Source: Lachnospiraceae bacterium UBA7054
GTDB taxonomy: Bacteria; Bacillota; Clostridia; Lachnospirales; Lachnospiraceae
Direction: 5' to 3'
Length of the DNA stretch: 37,487 nucleotides
NCBI GenBank assembly: GCA_002492725.1
Contig: DLAF01000047.1
Location: 1 to 37,487 of the forward strand
The notes below the pieces were generated by a model. The model worked only from the letters and a program-made list of their open reading frames with translations, did not search any database and was not told the origin of the DNA. This document shows positions 1 to 9,100 of this stretch, in pieces (within the stretch, counting starts at the first letter, position 1; every line of letters begins with the position of its first letter). The position numbers and the translations under genes were made by a program.

Positions 1-1
1 C

Positions 2-1501
2 GATCTCTTTGACAAGTTCTACCCGCAGGTTTTTAAACAGCCCACACCCTACACGGCAAGTAAAGATGCCGCCGTCGGAGCTGTCTACCAAATTCCGGAA
101 AAGGAATTTGAAAACGTACTTTCTCTGCATCTTGGCATCGACGCCGGAACGCTGCACGCCAAAACGAACTATCTGGAGAAAGCCGGCGCCTATGAATACC
201 GCCCCCGGGGCTTTTATGAAGTGGAATACCCGAATCTCCCCTATCCCGAAGTGGTAGGCGGCACGGAAAATGAGGACGGAACGCTAACGCTGCTCGTAAA
301 CGCTGTCTATCCTGCCATGGAAACTGCCCGCGCGTTTACCCATGAGCTGACAGTGCGGCCCGACGCGCAGGGCTTTCAGTATGTATCCAACACAGTGCTC
401 CCCAACAGCCGGGACTGCGATATGGGCTGGCATACGGACAGACTGACAAAGGAGGCATGGGAAAATATCTACGGGGAGGTCTCCCTTCTGACGCAGACAG
501 AGCAGGACAGGCTGGAAAAGGACACACTCGAAACCGCAGGGCTCATCGCCTCCGTTTTCCAAAATAATGCGCCCGCCGGGGAATCCAATTCGGCGCGCCT
601 TACGGCAGAACAGTGTCAGGAGGCCGTCTCTGTTTTGGGACAGGCAGGTTTGGTCAGTGTGGCTAAAGATGTTCCCATGGAAAATCCCGAGAAGCTCGAG
701 ACTTTTTTTGCAGCTTACAGAGAACACCTTGACGGGCGGGTCACGGTCTTTCAGGTGAACGGCGACCAAACCCTTGACGCCCTGACTTTCCTGCACAAAA
801 ACGGGAAACTGCAGACCTATTATATCGGCGTGAGCTTTCGGACCGACGGCATGCCGGAAAAAGGAGAAACACATATCCGAGATATAGCGGCTATCGATCT
901 GACGCCGAAGGGGTACTTTATTTATTCATACAAAGAAACGCCCCAATACGCCTCTCTCTGCCAGTATTGGCGAATCCGCCCCCTGTCGGAAAAATGCCTG
1001 GAATTGACGGAAAAATATATTTACGGATTAAGTTATGTAAACTATGATATGCTTGTAAAAGACTGGAACGAGAAAAACGCGGAAAGCATTCTGCATCCCG
1101 CCCTGTATGAAGATCTCTGCCGCATTCACACGGGACAGGAGCCTGCAGTAAAAGACGGCCGAATACCGGCCGCTCAGTATGAACAAATCATGACGCTCTA
1201 CCTTCCGGTCACAAAAGAGCAGATACGAAAGCTGTGCGGATATGACACCGAAACCGACAGCTATCCCCACGAAGTAGTGATGCACAGGCAGTATCCCCCC
1301 TTTGGCGAGGTTACTGCCTATGCGGAAAACCCGGACGGAACCATCACCTTGACCGTTGACGGCGTCTGGATCGAAAAGGGCACGGACTGCGCCTTTACCA
1401 ACACGCTCGTCATACAGCCGTTTGCAGACGGTACTTTCCGCTATCTCTCCAACTCCATTGAACAGAAGGAGGCCGCGATTCCCTCTGTCTCCCCTCAATG
1501 A
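2..1501 (+). CDS. Uncharacterised protein, 5'-truncated by the window edge
   Basis: The reading frame is open from base 2 to a TGA at 1499-1501, so the gene starts before the window and at least 499 residues are present. I do not recognise a catalytic family. Two stretches look like copies of one beta-rich module: EVVGGTENEDGTLTLLVNAV near the start and FGEVTAYAENPDGTITLTVD near the end. Both are followed by similar text (FTHELTVRPDAQGFQYVSN and FTNTLVIQPFADGTFRYLSN), so the protein contains an internal repeat. Lachnospiraceae carry long lipoprotein-like proteins of this general kind, but no signal peptide can be judged because the N-terminus is missing. The 3' end overlaps the convergent GH20 gene by 7 bp. 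The frame is certain; the function is unknown. Confidence 0.8.
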   Translation, partial: DLFDKFYPQVFKQPTPYTASKDAAVGAVYQIPEKEFENVLSLHLGIDAGTLHAKTNYLEKAGAYEYRPRGFYEVEYPNLPYPEVVGGTENEDGTLTLLVNAVYPAMETARAFTHELTVRPDAQGFQYVSNTVLPNSRDCDMGWHTDRLTKEAWENIYGEVSLLTQTEQDRLEKDTLETAGLIASVFQNNAPAGESNSARLTAEQCQEAVSVLGQAGLVSVAKDVPMENPEKLETFFAAYREHLDGRVTVFQVNGDQTLDALTFLHKNGKLQTYYIGVSFRTDGMPEKGETHIRDIAAIDLTPKGYFIYSYKETPQYASLCQYWRIRPLSEKCLELTEKYIYGLSYVNYDMLVKDWNEKNAESILHPALYEDLCRIHTGQEPAVKDGRIPAAQYEQIMTLYLPVTKEQIRKLCGYDTETDSYPHEVVMHRQYPPFGEVTAYAENPDGTITLTVDGVWIEKGTDCAFTNTLVIQPFADGTFRYLSNSIEQKEAAIPSVSPQ

Positions 1502-4398
1502 GATAAGGCCGAATCGACTTTTTTCTCGTCCGCCGTCACGGATGCTGTCCATTCCGGATTGGCAAAGCTCCAGCTTCCAAAAGAACTGTATGTCACCTTA
1601 AGCTCTGCATCCCCGTCAAAACAGCCCGTCTGCCGGCCCACTCTCTGCATGGGAAAGACAAAGGTGGCATACTCCTCAAAAGGCTCCTCGCTTCCCAGCA
1701 TATCCACCGTTTTGATGGTCTCGCCCTCCACAGAAAGAATTGTCTTTCCAAGGCCGCCCCAAAGCGTAAGATTCACCCACTCGCCCTTTGGCAGAGTGCA
1801 ATCAAACGTATAGGTTTTTCCCTCTCTGGTAAAACCGACCTTCCCCGTCTCCGGCTCCGCCGCATAGAAGGCCCACTTACTGTAGGCGCCGTCTCCTTCC
1901 GCGAGGATCTGCTCCCCCGACGCATCCGGCTCCAGCCTCACTTTCATTTTGATTTCATATTCCGGCTCCACATACGGATAAGAATCGTCGTCCGCCCCTT
2001 CGTCAGCCCCCTCAAACATACAGGGCATAAATATTTTCTGTAGATCAATGTCAAATAACGTCTCACAGACCGATTCCCGCCGTTTTTCCGCAAATTCCTC
2101 CAGCCTCGACGCTCCCCACAGTTTCACGGAAAGCGTAGGTAACGGCCCCCGAAACCGCAAAAGCAAATCATACTCACAAATTCCCAAATCCAGCCTGCCG
2201 CTCATGTCATTCCAGATCATGTAGGAAGCCCCCAGCATCTGCGGGGAATAAGAAGGTATGGTCTCGATCCGGTTGTAGTCATAAAATCGGTTGGGCGCCC
2301 AGTTCTCATACAATTCTCTGACATCCAGACGGTCATAGCCGCCTCCCGGTATGATGTAAAGATGGTTATTCTGCATGTTGATCAGAGAATAGCCGTCCTC
2401 GTACATCTCCCTCGGGTCCGCCCACACCGTACTCCAAATATTCATCTGCAGATTTTCGGGAGAAGGCTTGGTCGTGCCCCCCATATTGCTGAGACTCCCC
2501 CAAAGCCGCACGGTCTTGCCGGAAGCCTGTGCCAGATTGCCTATCCGCGTCAGATACTGCCGGTACTGCTCCCCGTCTCCGTAATATTCATCCATGCCAA
2601 TTCCTGCGATCTCCGCCTCCCGAAACGCGCCGTTTTCCTCATCCAGCGCCTCCCGCCAAATCCGTTCCACAAAAGCGACAGCATTGTCATTTCCCAAATC
2701 AATCTGATCCACAGACTCGTTAGAAGTGCGCAGGGCATACTCCGGGTACAGCTTTGTGATGGAGAGGGAATGCGCGGGCGTGTCAATCTCCGGCACCACC
2801 GTCACCCCGTAGGTCTTTGCCGTAGCAATAAACTGTGCAAACTCTTCCTTCGTATAGGCATACTCCGTGGAGGTCAACGCCTCCCCTTCCCCATTTTTCA
2901 GGGAAGATTCCAATCGAAACGCACTCTTTGCCGTCATGGCCTGCTCCGGCGAAGCCGTAAGACCGCTGGTGGCAAGAATCTCATTGTCGTTCAGATGAAT
3001 GGTCAGATCGTTCATCTTATACCAGGACATGGTTTCCATCATCCGATAAAGCATATTGAGAGACACCGGCTTTCTGGCCACATCGATACCGAACCCCCGC
3101 ACTTCATAGAGGGGATAATCGCGGATATGCCCCTGTGGAAGATTCGGCCCATAGAACAAAAGCTGCATCAAAGTGACCGTCCCCCAGCGGACTCCCGTAA
3201 CGCTCTCTGCTTTTATGACACACTTGTCGGTTATGTCGCATGTATAGCCCTCTTCTCCCAGACCGTTTGCTTCCTCTGCATAGCCTAAATAGACGTCTCC
3301 CGGTTTGGCATCCTCTAAGGTTCCCCTGCACAACTCCACCTTATATTGGTTACGGCTGTTCTCACACTGCTTCCCGAAAAGCGCCGCCACATCCCACAAT
3401 GCCTGTTCATCATCACCCACAATGATCCGCACGTTCTCCGGCAGATTAAAGATGCCTTCGCCGCCGCGCCACTCCGCAATGGAGGGAATCACCCAGTAGG
3501 GACAGTCGTTTCCTTCCTGCGTTTCCTCCGCCGCATCTTCCGCCACAGCATCAGCCTGCCCTCCCTCCGCCGCTGGAACCGTCACCGTAAAGGAAACCTC
3601 TCTCGTCTCCTCCCGTCCTTTCAAATCCTCCACAAGATACCCCACCGTCACTTCCTTATCCTGAATGGTATCATAGACCCTGCCGTCCGACCCGATCACC
3701 TGTTCCAGATCCGCGCCGATCAGGCTGACCTGAAATCCGTCGGGAGCCTCCGTCGATACCAGCCGTCTCGTCCCTTTTCCATCCGCTGCCGTTTCAATAA
3801 CAGGCGTTTCTAATTTGTAGGCCGTGGGCTTGTCCGCATACACTTCAAACTCATAGAGGGAAACATTCTGATAGAGGTCGGAATAATCCGCGGATTCCTT
3901 CGACACCTCGTAAGTGGAAAGCTGTAGAAAGCGCACGTTTACAGGCTGTTCCAGCACAATCTCCTGCGTCAGTGTTTCCGGTGCCATATCAAAAGCGGCA
4001 AGCGTCTCGTAAGCCAAACCATCCACAGACCCTTCCAGTGCGTAAGAAATCACGTTGGCGCGCTCCCATTTCAGCACAACAAAAGAAACTGAAATTTCTG
4101 TGGGAAATTCCAGCCTGATATAGTGGGAAGCGTCCTCCCTGTTATTTTCACTCGACCAACGGGAAGCTCTGTCCCCGTCATTACCGTCGATTGCCCGATC
4201 TGCTGACAAAGACTCCTGCTCCACGCTGTCACAGGTGGCCTTTACGCCCTTTTCAAGGGCCAGATTCGGATTGCGGCTTTCGAAAGCGTGTCCCCGAAGC
4301 AGTAAACCGACCAGCACGCCCGCCGTCAGAAGCACCACCAGTGCCGCCGCCAGCATATATGTTTTCCTTCTCTTTGTTTCTTTCATCCGTGATCCCAT
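1495..4398 (-). CDS. Membrane-anchored GH20 beta-N-acetylhexosaminidase with discoidin-like domain
   Basis: This 967-residue protein is probably an extracellular hexosaminidase that removes terminal GlcNAc/GalNAc from host glycans or peptidoglycan fragments. A charged N-terminus is followed by one hydrophobic helix (about residues 13-34), a signal anchor. An F5/8-type (discoidin) carbohydrate-binding-like domain follows (about 45-190, with RWSSENN and YIRLEF). The GH20 barrel starts near residue 430 (GIDVARKPVSLNMLYRMMET, then KMNDLTIHLND) and continues with VVPEIDTPAHS near 530. The Asp-Glu pair expected for substrate-assisted catalysis is D603-E604 in GIGMDEYYGD, a variant of the usual HxGGDE. 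The C-terminal 250 residues look like an added beta-sandwich. An alternative start is the ATG at 4386; neither start has a strong ribosome site. It is the last gene of the 6.0-1.5 kb run. Confidence 0.88.
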   Translation of the reverse strand: MGSRMKETKRRKTYMLAAALVVLLTAGVLVGLLLRGHAFESRNPNLALEKGVKATCDSVEQESLSADRAIDGNDGDRASRWSSENNREDASHYIRLEFPTEISVSFVVLKWERANVISYALEGSVDGLAYETLAAFDMAPETLTQEIVLEQPVNVRFLQLSTYEVSKESADYSDLYQNVSLYEFEVYADKPTAYKLETPVIETAADGKGTRRLVSTEAPDGFQVSLIGADLEQVIGSDGRVYDTIQDKEVTVGYLVEDLKGREETREVSFTVTVPAAEGGQADAVAEDAAEETQEGNDCPYWVIPSIAEWRGGEGIFNLPENVRIIVGDDEQALWDVAALFGKQCENSRNQYKVELCRGTLEDAKPGDVYLGYAEEANGLGEEGYTCDITDKCVIKAESVTGVRWGTVTLMQLLFYGPNLPQGHIRDYPLYEVRGFGIDVARKPVSLNMLYRMMETMSWYKMNDLTIHLNDNEILATSGLTASPEQAMTAKSAFRLESSLKNGEGEALTSTEYAYTKEEFAQFIATAKTYGVTVVPEIDTPAHSLSITKLYPEYALRTSNESVDQIDLGNDNAVAFVERIWREALDEENGAFREAEIAGIGMDEYYGDGEQYRQYLTRIGNLAQASGKTVRLWGSLSNMGGTTKPSPENLQMNIWSTVWADPREMYEDGYSLINMQNNHLYIIPGGGYDRLDVRELYENWAPNRFYDYNRIETIPSYSPQMLGASYMIWNDMSGRLDLGICEYDLLLRFRGPLPTLSVKLWGASRLEEFAEKRRESVCETLFDIDLQKIFMPCMFEGADEGADDDSYPYVEPEYEIKMKVRLEPDASGEQILAEGDGAYSKWAFYAAEPETGKVGFTREGKTYTFDCTLPKGEWVNLTLWGGLGKTILSVEGETIKTVDMLGSEEPFEEYATFVFPMQRVGRQTGCFDGDAELKVTYSSFGSWSFANPEWTASVTADEKKVDSALSH

Positions 4399-4442
4399 CT
4401 CGCAGAATCCAGCTGCCTTTTCCCTGACAGCCCCGCCAACTT

Positions 4443-4943
4443 TTAACCCACCAGTGCACCCAGAAGTCCATAGGATAAGAAGGACATGATCACCGTGGCG
4501 ATGGCAATGCCCAGAAGTTCCGCCAGAATTGCCTTCTTAAAATCCACATCCAAAAGCGCCGCGATCAGGGAACCCGTCCACGCGCCTGTGCCCGGAAGGG
4601 GAATCCCCACAAAGAGCACCAGTCCCCAAAACTCATACCGCTTGATATTGTCGCTCTTACTCATGGCGCGGCTTTCCAGTTTCTCGATGATACCGCGGAA
4701 AAGCTTTATTTTTTTGAGCAGCTTAAAAATCTGCTTGATAAACAGCAGAATAAAGGGAATCGGAATGATATTGCCGACGATACAAAGCGGAATCGCCGTG
4801 GTGATCGGCACCTGCAGCAGTTTCGATACGATCAGGCCGCCCCGCAGCTCTAAGATCGGTATCATGGAGATGATAAAAACTACGATTTCCTTACTTACAT
4901 ATCTTCCCAATGTATTGGCAAATGCCACCGCTAAACTTTCCAT
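4443..4943 (-). CDS. Small multidrug-export family membrane protein (COG2426 type)
   Basis: This 166-residue integral membrane protein matches the Sm_multidrug_ex family (PF06695/COG2426) by its conserved segment ISMIPILELRGGLIVSKLL and the later GIPLPGTGAWTGSLIAALL. About four to five hydrophobic helices are visible, with a basic loop in the middle (KLLKKIKLFRGIIEKLESRA). The ELRGG and PLPGTGAW segments are the family's paired re-entrant-loop-like signatures. The family name implies transport, but the substrate is not established. The gene lies 44 bp upstream of the GH20 gene and 45 bp downstream of hisC on the same strand, so co-transcription is likely. Confidence 0.88.
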   Translation of the reverse strand: MESLAVAFANTLGRYVSKEIVVFIISMIPILELRGGLIVSKLLQVPITTAIPLCIVGNIIPIPFILLFIKQIFKLLKKIKLFRGIIEKLESRAMSKSDNIKRYEFWGLVLFVGIPLPGTGAWTGSLIAALLDVDFKKAILAELLGIAIATVIMSFLSYGLLGALVG

Positions 4944-4988
4944 ACGCTTTCTTTCCTCTTTCTGATTTCTTTTCTAAAGTATATGCTT

Positions 4989-6044
4989 CTATCTAAGAAT
5001 CTTGCCAAGCGCGCGATACAACGCTTCCATCTGCTCGTCCGTACCAATCGTGATCCGCAGATAATTATCGATCCGCGCCTTATTCCACCACCTGACATAG
5101 ATGTCATATTCTTTCAGCCGCTCAAAAATTTCCCGCGCAGGCACTGTTTTGTGAGACGCAAAGATAAAGTTGGTGGCAGACTCCGGAAAAACAAACCCCA
5201 ACGCGGAAAGCCGCTCCTGTGCCACTGCTCTCGTGTCCATGATCTTTTGACAGCAAGATGTAAAGTACGCCTCGTCCCGCACCGCCGCCGCGCCAAGTTC
5301 CAGCGCCGCCGTATTCATGGTGTAGGAATTGACAGAATATTTCACGTCGTTTAAATACTGTATCAGCTTCGGCTGCCCACAGGCATATCCAATGCGCATC
5401 CCCGCCATGTTTCTGGACTTGGAAAAGGTCTGCACCACCAGCAGATTGTCATATTTGTCAATGAGAGGCAAGGCGCTTGTACCGCCAAAATCGATGTAGG
5501 CCTCGTCCACAATCACCACCACATCCTGATTCGCCGCCACAATCTCCTCCACCTGTTCCAAGGGCATCCGTACCCCCGTGGGCGCGTTGGGATTGGGAAA
5601 GACTACGCCGCCGTTTGGCTGCCTGTAATCTTCCGGCCGAATCTGGAAATCCGCATCCAGCGCCTTTTTCTCGTAAGGAATCCGGTACACATCCGCCCAT
5701 ACATCGTAGAAAGAATAAGTGATGTCCGGGAAAAAAACGGGCCTGTCCGAATGAAAAAAGGTCAGAAACGCCATAGACAGCACATCGTCCGAACCAACAC
5801 CGATAAACAGCTGATCTGTTCCGATATGATAATGCGCCGCCAGAGCCGCCGCCAAATCCGTTTGTTCCGGGAACTCCGGATAAAGCCTGAACTTCTCTAC
5901 ATCCATGGCAGCTGCCGCTAACGCCACGCCCGGTGCCGGCGGGTAGGGATTTTCGTTGGTATTCAGCTTAATCATATTTGCTTTTTTCGGCTGCTCACCG
6001 GGTGTATAAGGCGTCACCCTGCGCACATTCTCTTCCCATTTCAT
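4989..6044 (-). CDS. hisC: Histidinol-phosphate aminotransferase
   Basis: HisC is a PLP enzyme that transaminates imidazole-acetol phosphate with glutamate in histidine biosynthesis. The family's N-terminal LNTNENPYPP, the NPNAPTG loop, VDEAYIDF and the PLP-lysine motif TFSKSRNMAGMRIGYACG (Lys near residue 209) are all present, as is the C-terminal RITIGT. Length is 351 residues, normal for the family. I chose the ATG at 6044 because AAGGAG (6054-6059) stands nine bases upstream; an in-frame ATG 27 bases earlier has no such site. No other his genes are nearby, so it may serve histidine synthesis from a distance or act on another amino acid. Confidence 0.92.
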   Translation of the reverse strand: MKWEENVRRVTPYTPGEQPKKANMIKLNTNENPYPPAPGVALAAAAMDVEKFRLYPEFPEQTDLAAALAAHYHIGTDQLFIGVGSDDVLSMAFLTFFHSDRPVFFPDITYSFYDVWADVYRIPYEKKALDADFQIRPEDYRQPNGGVVFPNPNAPTGVRMPLEQVEEIVAANQDVVVIVDEAYIDFGGTSALPLIDKYDNLLVVQTFSKSRNMAGMRIGYACGQPKLIQYLNDVKYSVNSYTMNTAALELGAAAVRDEAYFTSCCQKIMDTRAVAQERLSALGFVFPESATNFIFASHKTVPAREIFERLKEYDIYVRWWNKARIDNYLRITIGTDEQMEALYRALGKILR

Positions 6045-6102
6045 ATGATCTGTCTCCTTATTCCTTAGCATCGCGCAGAGAAGACCCGTTCTTTGGGGCT
6101 TC

Positions 6103-6170
6103 TCTCACGTGAGACTTAGAACTTCTTCGCGAAGCAGCCTTTGCTGCGAGTGATTAGAAGTTCTTCTCAC
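6103..6170. repeat. Intergenic nested palindromes between GT2 gene and hisC
   Basis: The 109-bp gap holds several dyads: a perfect 12-bp palindrome TCTCACGTGAGA (6103-6114), AGAACTTCT (6118-6126) facing AGAAGTTCT (6156-6164), and GCAGC/GCTGC around a short loop between them. The outer right arm overlaps the last codons of the glycosyltransferase gene. No clear T-run follows on either strand, so it is a poor intrinsic terminator. It may be a processing hairpin or a copy of a dispersed intergenic repeat. Confidence 0.5.
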
Positions 6171-7161
6171 GTTTCGCATACTCCGCCGCCTGCTCCTCAT
6201 TTCCAAGCTCCTGATAACACTTCGCCAACCCCCGCAGGGGAAGGTCGCTGCCGCTGTGGATATCTAAAATGCTCTCCGTCTCGTAAGCGGCATTGTACAG
6301 CCAAATAACAGCTTCCTCGTAATCCTGCTTTTCCATATAAAAGGCTCCCAGTTCACAGCAGATTTCCGCGCACCCTTCCGCTGCCACCGCCTTCATGGCA
6401 TATTTGAAAAAGTCCGCCGTATCCCCGGCAAGCCTCGCCGCCCTTGCCGCCACACAGGCCGCCTCCATCAGCTCGTCCCCGTCCCGCTTTTCATCCCTGC
6501 AGGACTGCTGAAAGAAAGTCCGGGCCGCCAAAAAGTCTTTCGCCTCCCCGGAGATAAACAGCTCTTTCGCGTAAATATTATGCAGTCTCTTATCCAGACG
6601 CTCTCCCGCCTCTACAAGCCGTGCGAAAGCCGCCAGATCCCTGTCCTTATGATTGCCCTCCGGCAAATGCTGAATACAGATCTCACTGTCATAAATAACA
6701 GGCGTAATTCCCACCTGTTCATGAATCGCGCCCTGCCAGCAAAAAGTGCGGTTTCTTTTATAAAGTTTGGGCCGAAGTTCCTTGTCATAGTTATAGATCG
6801 TACCATTCGCAAGCTGGTTTACATAATACATCTGTACAATTTCAATCTCCGGAAGCAGAACCTCCTTCATTCGAAAAAATGCGGCGCGGTTTTCTTCGTC
6901 CAATACCTCGTCCGCGTCCGCCGAGTAAATGTATTCCATCTTCGCCTTGGAAAAGGCAAAATTTCTGGCATCGGAAAAACTGCCCGTCCATGCGAAATCA
7001 TAGATCTGATCCGTATACTTTGCCGCAATCTCTTTGGTGGCATCCGTCGAACCCGTATCTACGATGATAATCTCATCCGCCAGCCCACGCAAACTGTCCA
7101 GACATCTTTTTAAGATCCGCTCTTCATTTTTCACGATCATACACAGGCTGATTGTGACCAT
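6154..7161 (-). CDS. Family 2 glycosyltransferase with C-terminal TPR-like repeats
   Basis: The first 90 residues are a GT2 (GT-A fold) nucleotide-sugar-binding domain: ISLCMIVKNEERILKRCLDS, then IIIVDTGSTDAT, and the metal-binding DxD-type ADADEV at about residues 81-86. The second half (about 150-335) is alpha-helical with tetratricopeptide-like repeats rich in Ala, Tyr and acidic residues (YMEKQDYEEAVIWLYNAAYE). Length is 335 residues. This architecture is found in Firmicute glycosyltransferases that modify proteins or cell-surface glycans; the acceptor cannot be read from the sequence. No transmembrane helix is seen, so it is cytoplasmic. It lies 33 bp downstream of a small membrane protein gene. 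Confidence 0.9.
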   Translation of the reverse strand: MVTISLCMIVKNEERILKRCLDSLRGLADEIIIVDTGSTDATKEIAAKYTDQIYDFAWTGSFSDARNFAFSKAKMEYIYSADADEVLDEENRAAFFRMKEVLLPEIEIVQMYYVNQLANGTIYNYDKELRPKLYKRNRTFCWQGAIHEQVGITPVIYDSEICIQHLPEGNHKDRDLAAFARLVEAGERLDKRLHNIYAKELFISGEAKDFLAARTFFQQSCRDEKRDGDELMEAACVAARAARLAGDTADFFKYAMKAVAAEGCAEICCELGAFYMEKQDYEEAVIWLYNAAYETESILDIHSGSDLPLRGLAKCYQELGNEEQAAEYAKREKNF

Positions 7162-7194
7162 GTGTTTCGTCTCCCACTTTCCATGCGTTTCCCA

Positions 7195-7596
7195 TCAAAA
7201 AAAATACCGTGTCTGCCATCTGTGCTGATGCGCATACAGCACATCCGTAAGCATCCGCTCCTCAATCGGCAGCCATACCTCCACCACCCCTGCCCGAAGC
7301 AGGAGATTTTCATAACGATGCCGCTTCACAAATCCTGCGGAGGCAGACACCAGATATCTTGTGGTAAAAGATACATCTCCCATCCGTTCCCGCATGTTTA
7401 CGACATATGTGTCACTTATTCTGCGCAGTCTCTCTCGGCCGAGGAATCGATACCTTCTCCCATCCCAGTTATAAATCCTCACCGTGTGCTGCGCAAGATC
7501 ACGCCATACCGCCGCCAAAATCATGAACAGCAAAAACAATGCCGCCGCCGCCCACAACAGACTCTCATCCGCTGCTGCCATCCACGCTTCTCTCAT
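7195..7596 (-). CDS. Small single-pass membrane protein of unknown function
   Basis: This 133-residue protein starts with one hydrophobic helix (LLWAAAALFLLFMILAAVW, about residues 11-29), followed by a basic cytosolic domain (YNWDGRRYRFLGRERLRRI) and a Trp/Arg-rich C-terminus. I chose the ATG at 7596 because GGAGG lies four bases upstream; a longer in-frame start at 7668 has no ribosome site and adds a Cys-rich tail. It overlaps nothing and precedes the glycosyltransferase by 33 bp, so the two are probably co-transcribed. I recognise no family. Confidence 0.7.
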   Translation of the reverse strand: MREAWMAAADESLLWAAAALFLLFMILAAVWRDLAQHTVRIYNWDGRRYRFLGRERLRRISDTYVVNMRERMGDVSFTTRYLVSASAGFVKRHRYENLLLRAGVVEVWLPIEERMLTDVLYAHQHRWQTRYFF

Positions 7597-7706
7597 TGTG
7601 CCTCCATTCCCGGCACATCTCTCCACACATCCATTAGATAGCGTAACACACTCCCCCGCCGATTGCAATTCAAACCCGCATCAGATATGCCCATTCGGAC
7701 AGCCTC

Positions 7707-8921
7707 TCATCCCTCAGTCGATCTACTGCGCACCGAAACAGAAAGCAAACGCCTTATCGCAGGCAGCAAAACATCCAGCCCTCTCTGTAACAACAGCGGC
7801 AGCCCTACCCCTGCGGCCAGGTAGACCATATAAAAAGCCTCCGATCCTTTCACGGCGTAATAATAATCTATATCTCCATAAAACCGAACAAAATCAAAGT
7901 CTGACAGGTATCCCGTGTGGGCGGCGATCCCCGCCAGAACCATCTTTACCAGCATAAAAGCCATAACATGGTGCATCATCACCGCATAGGTGTTTCGCCC
8001 CAGATAGAGTAGAAAGCCGCCCGCCGCAGATCTGTCGCTTTGCCCGCCGGCGCAGAGAGGAGAAAGGATTTTCGCCACCCGCAGCCAAAACGCTGTACCT
8101 GACACCGCCGTCACATAGGGAATCAACGGCCCATTGGCAAAGCCCGTACACCACACGCTGCTGTAGGCAAGCCCGTTACAGCACAGATGCAAAAGCACCT
8201 GTACCCCGATCACAATGACAAAATACGGCAGATTTCCGAGCCTGTCCCGCTCTTCCAGCTTCTTCTTATAAAACTGTCCCATCTGAAAACAGGGGTAGAG
8301 GAAAAGAATGCGTCCCGGCGTCTTGTACAGTCCCCAGACCCGCCCTTCTATGGCAAACTGCACAACCAGCATCCCAACTGCCAGCGAGCCCAGCAGAAAC
8401 AGCCACTCACCGTCTATGCCAAACCATCTGCGCAAGGGCCGTCTGATGATAAGCCGCATGCACAGATTCATCACTTCAATCATGAAAAGCACGGGCACAA
8501 ACCAGGCTGCATAGTTATAGATAAACTGATAACCGTTCAGAAACGGAGAAAGAAACAGCGTTTTTAAGGAAAGCCCCTCTCCCATCGAAAAACCGCCAAA
8601 CGCTCTAAGCGCCCACGAGATCACCCCGTAGACCGCATTCCAGGCAAAGCAGGGTACAAGGAGCCGTTTCCCCTTCTTTTTCAAATAAGCAAGCGGATGG
8701 GCTTCCTCCTCTTGCCGATAAAAATAGCCGGAAATAAACAAAAAGAGCGGCACATGAAAAGAATAGTAGGGAAACAGGCCGCCCACCGTCAGGATATCAT
8801 AGCCCGCGTGTCCCGCCACGATCATCAAAATGGCAAGTGCGGAAAGAATACCGAAAGTAACGTTATAACCGCTGAAATTTTTTTCTTTCGGATTTTCTCT
8901 TTGTTGTGACATATATGTCAT
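7707..8921 (-). CDS. Acyltransferase family 3 membrane protein
   Basis: This 404-residue polytopic protein is of the acyltransferase 3 (PF01757, OafA/WecH-like) family, which transfers acetyl or other acyl groups to sugars of surface polysaccharides. The N-terminal helix contains the family His (AILMIVAGHAGYDIL, His near residue 38), followed by PYYSFHVPLFLFISGYFYR, matching the usual FxHMPLFFxxSG. About ten hydrophobic helices follow. The start at 8921 is preceded by AAGGA about ten bases upstream. An extended -10 element (TGATATAAT, minus strand, near 8967-8975) lies in the divergent gap. Neighbouring glycosyltransferase and GH20 genes suggest cell-surface glycan work. Confidence 0.9.
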   Translation of the reverse strand: MTYMSQQRENPKEKNFSGYNVTFGILSALAILMIVAGHAGYDILTVGGLFPYYSFHVPLFLFISGYFYRQEEEAHPLAYLKKKGKRLLVPCFAWNAVYGVISWALRAFGGFSMGEGLSLKTLFLSPFLNGYQFIYNYAAWFVPVLFMIEVMNLCMRLIIRRPLRRWFGIDGEWLFLLGSLAVGMLVVQFAIEGRVWGLYKTPGRILFLYPCFQMGQFYKKKLEERDRLGNLPYFVIVIGVQVLLHLCCNGLAYSSVWCTGFANGPLIPYVTAVSGTAFWLRVAKILSPLCAGGQSDRSAAGGFLLYLGRNTYAVMMHHVMAFMLVKMVLAGIAAHTGYLSDFDFVRFYGDIDYYYAVKGSEAFYMVYLAAGVGLPLLLQRGLDVLLPAIRRLLSVSVRSRSTEG

Positions 8922-8966
8922 TTTTCTTTTCCTTCTTCATTGCTGCAAACAACTCTATTTTATGAC

Positions 8967-8975
8967 ATTATATCA
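8967..8975 (-). promoter_or_regulatory. Extended -10 promoter for the acyltransferase gene
   Basis: On the minus strand the bases read TGATATAATG, a perfect -10 hexamer with the extended TG. The -35 position is poor, as is usual for extended -10 promoters. It lies about 45 bases upstream of the acyltransferase start. Confidence 0.5.
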
Positions 8976-9024
8976 TGAATCAAAGATTCCTGACCGCCAT
9001 TCTTTTCCTATCCATAAAAAAACA

Positions 9025-9053
9025 TTGAAAAATAATGCACAGGCCTCTAAAAT
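9025..9053 (+). promoter_or_regulatory. Sigma-A type promoter for the lipoprotein gene
   Basis: TTGAAA (9025-9030), a 17-bp spacer and TAAAAT (9048-9053). The predicted transcript start near 9060 would leave the ATG at 9062 without a leader and favours the start at 9101. Confidence 0.65.
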
Positions 9054-9100
9054 AAGCCTATATGCAGCGATTCATTCCCCGACATAACATGGACAAAGAG

